Source: UBA3495 sp964629875 (GTDB lineage: Bacteria; Chloroflexota; Dehalococcoidia; Lucifugimonadales; UBA3495). Taken from it: a stretch of 5,788 bases of DNA. Each line of letters begins with the position of its first letter. Within the stretch, counting starts at the first letter, position 1. Positions 5,520 through 5,788 of this stretch are shown here, one piece after another. The notes below the pieces were generated by a model that was not told the DNA's origin, did no database searches, and was given only the letters and a program-made list of their open reading frames with translations. Position numbers and translations under genes: made by a program. The DNA lies in contig CAZVRK010000047.1 of the NCBI GenBank assembly GCA_964629875.1, positions 1 through 5,788 on the forward strand, given 5' to 3'.

Positions 5520-5788
5520 ATGCCCCCAGAGATTATCAAAGGACTCAAAGATGTCTATTTCGACACGACTGAGTCTAGTTTCATCGATGGTGAAGTGGGT
5601 AAGCTGCTGTACCGCGGTTATAACATACACCAACTGGCTGAAGAGTCTACTTTTGAGGAGGTAGTATACCTTCTACTCTACGGCAAGCTCCCTAGTAAAA
5701 AAGAGTTAAGTGATTTCGATGCTCTTCTCAGAGCGAATCGTATAATACCTGATGAAATCATTCAGGTGTTAGATCTCGTAAAAGCTAG
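5520..5788 (+). CDS. Citrate synthase, N-terminal part (cut by window end)
   Basis: The first 89 residues are visible, and the frame is open to the window edge. They match the start of the citrate synthase / 2-methylcitrate synthase family (PF00285-like): GLKDVYFDTTESSFIDGEVG (8-27), the hallmark KLLYRGYNIHQLAEESTFEE (28-47), then VVYLLLYGKLPSKKEL (48-63). The enzyme condenses oxaloacetate with acetyl-CoA to citrate, the entry step of the TCA cycle, in the cytoplasm. The catalytic His and Asp residues lie beyond the window, so citrate cannot be told from 2-methylcitrate synthase. The N-terminus is of the short type common in Gram-positives, archaea and Chloroflexota, without the extended N-terminal domain of the E. 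coli hexameric enzyme. It is transcribed divergently from the oxidoreductase, with its own promoter and strong ribosome site. Confidence 0.93.
   Translation, partial: MPPEIIKGLKDVYFDTTESSFIDGEVGKLLYRGYNIHQLAEESTFEEVVYLLLYGKLPSKKELSDFDALLRANRIIPDEIIQVLDLVKA

Overview
The window most resembles a chromosomal stretch from a free-living, probably marine or aquatic bacterium of moderate-to-low GC. An F420/flavin-type luciferase-like oxidoreductase next to a signal-less DUF1800/DUF1501 pair and an NHL-repeat protein suggests Chloroflexota (SAR202 / Dehalococcoidia-like). That assignment is an inference from gene content and was not tested against a database. Nothing indicates a phage, plasmid, insertion sequence or CRISPR array.

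Layout from left to right. A tRNA-Ser(UGA) on the minus strand (1-87) is cut by the window edge only beyond its discriminator base. Next on the minus strand is a 106-residue protein of unknown function (113-433). A GC-rich 12-bp stem-loop (465-495) separates it from a six-bladed NHL propeller protein (523-1587). Upstream of that come a DUF1501 protein (1704-2831) and a DUF1800 protein (2884-4287, start corrected from an upstream TTG). These three genes read right to left in the order DUF1800, DUF1501, NHL and look like one transcription unit. It starts at a near-consensus promoter (TTGACA, 18-bp spacer, GATAAT) in the 137-bp gap at 4288-4424. A perfect 9-bp inverted repeat straddles the -10 element and looks like an operator. 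The 116-bp gap between DUF1501 and NHL holds a perfect 14-bp inverted repeat and a second small hairpin.

Further right, still on the minus strand, is a luciferase-like monooxygenase of the F420-dependent type (4425-5333, start corrected). It is divergent from a citrate synthase on the plus strand (5520 to beyond the window end). The citrate synthase has its own near-consensus promoter (TTGACA, 17-bp spacer, GATAAT) and a strong Shine-Dalgarno.

How the genes may work together: DUF1800 and DUF1501 are a recurrent pair of unknown biochemical role, and DUF1501 belongs to the alkaline-phosphatase/sulfatase-like fold. The NHL propeller is a likely interaction or scaffold partner. None of the three shows an N-terminal signal peptide, so as encoded they appear cytoplasmic. 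The operator-like repeat suggests this unit is switched on conditionally, apart from the oxidoreductase and citrate synthase beside it.
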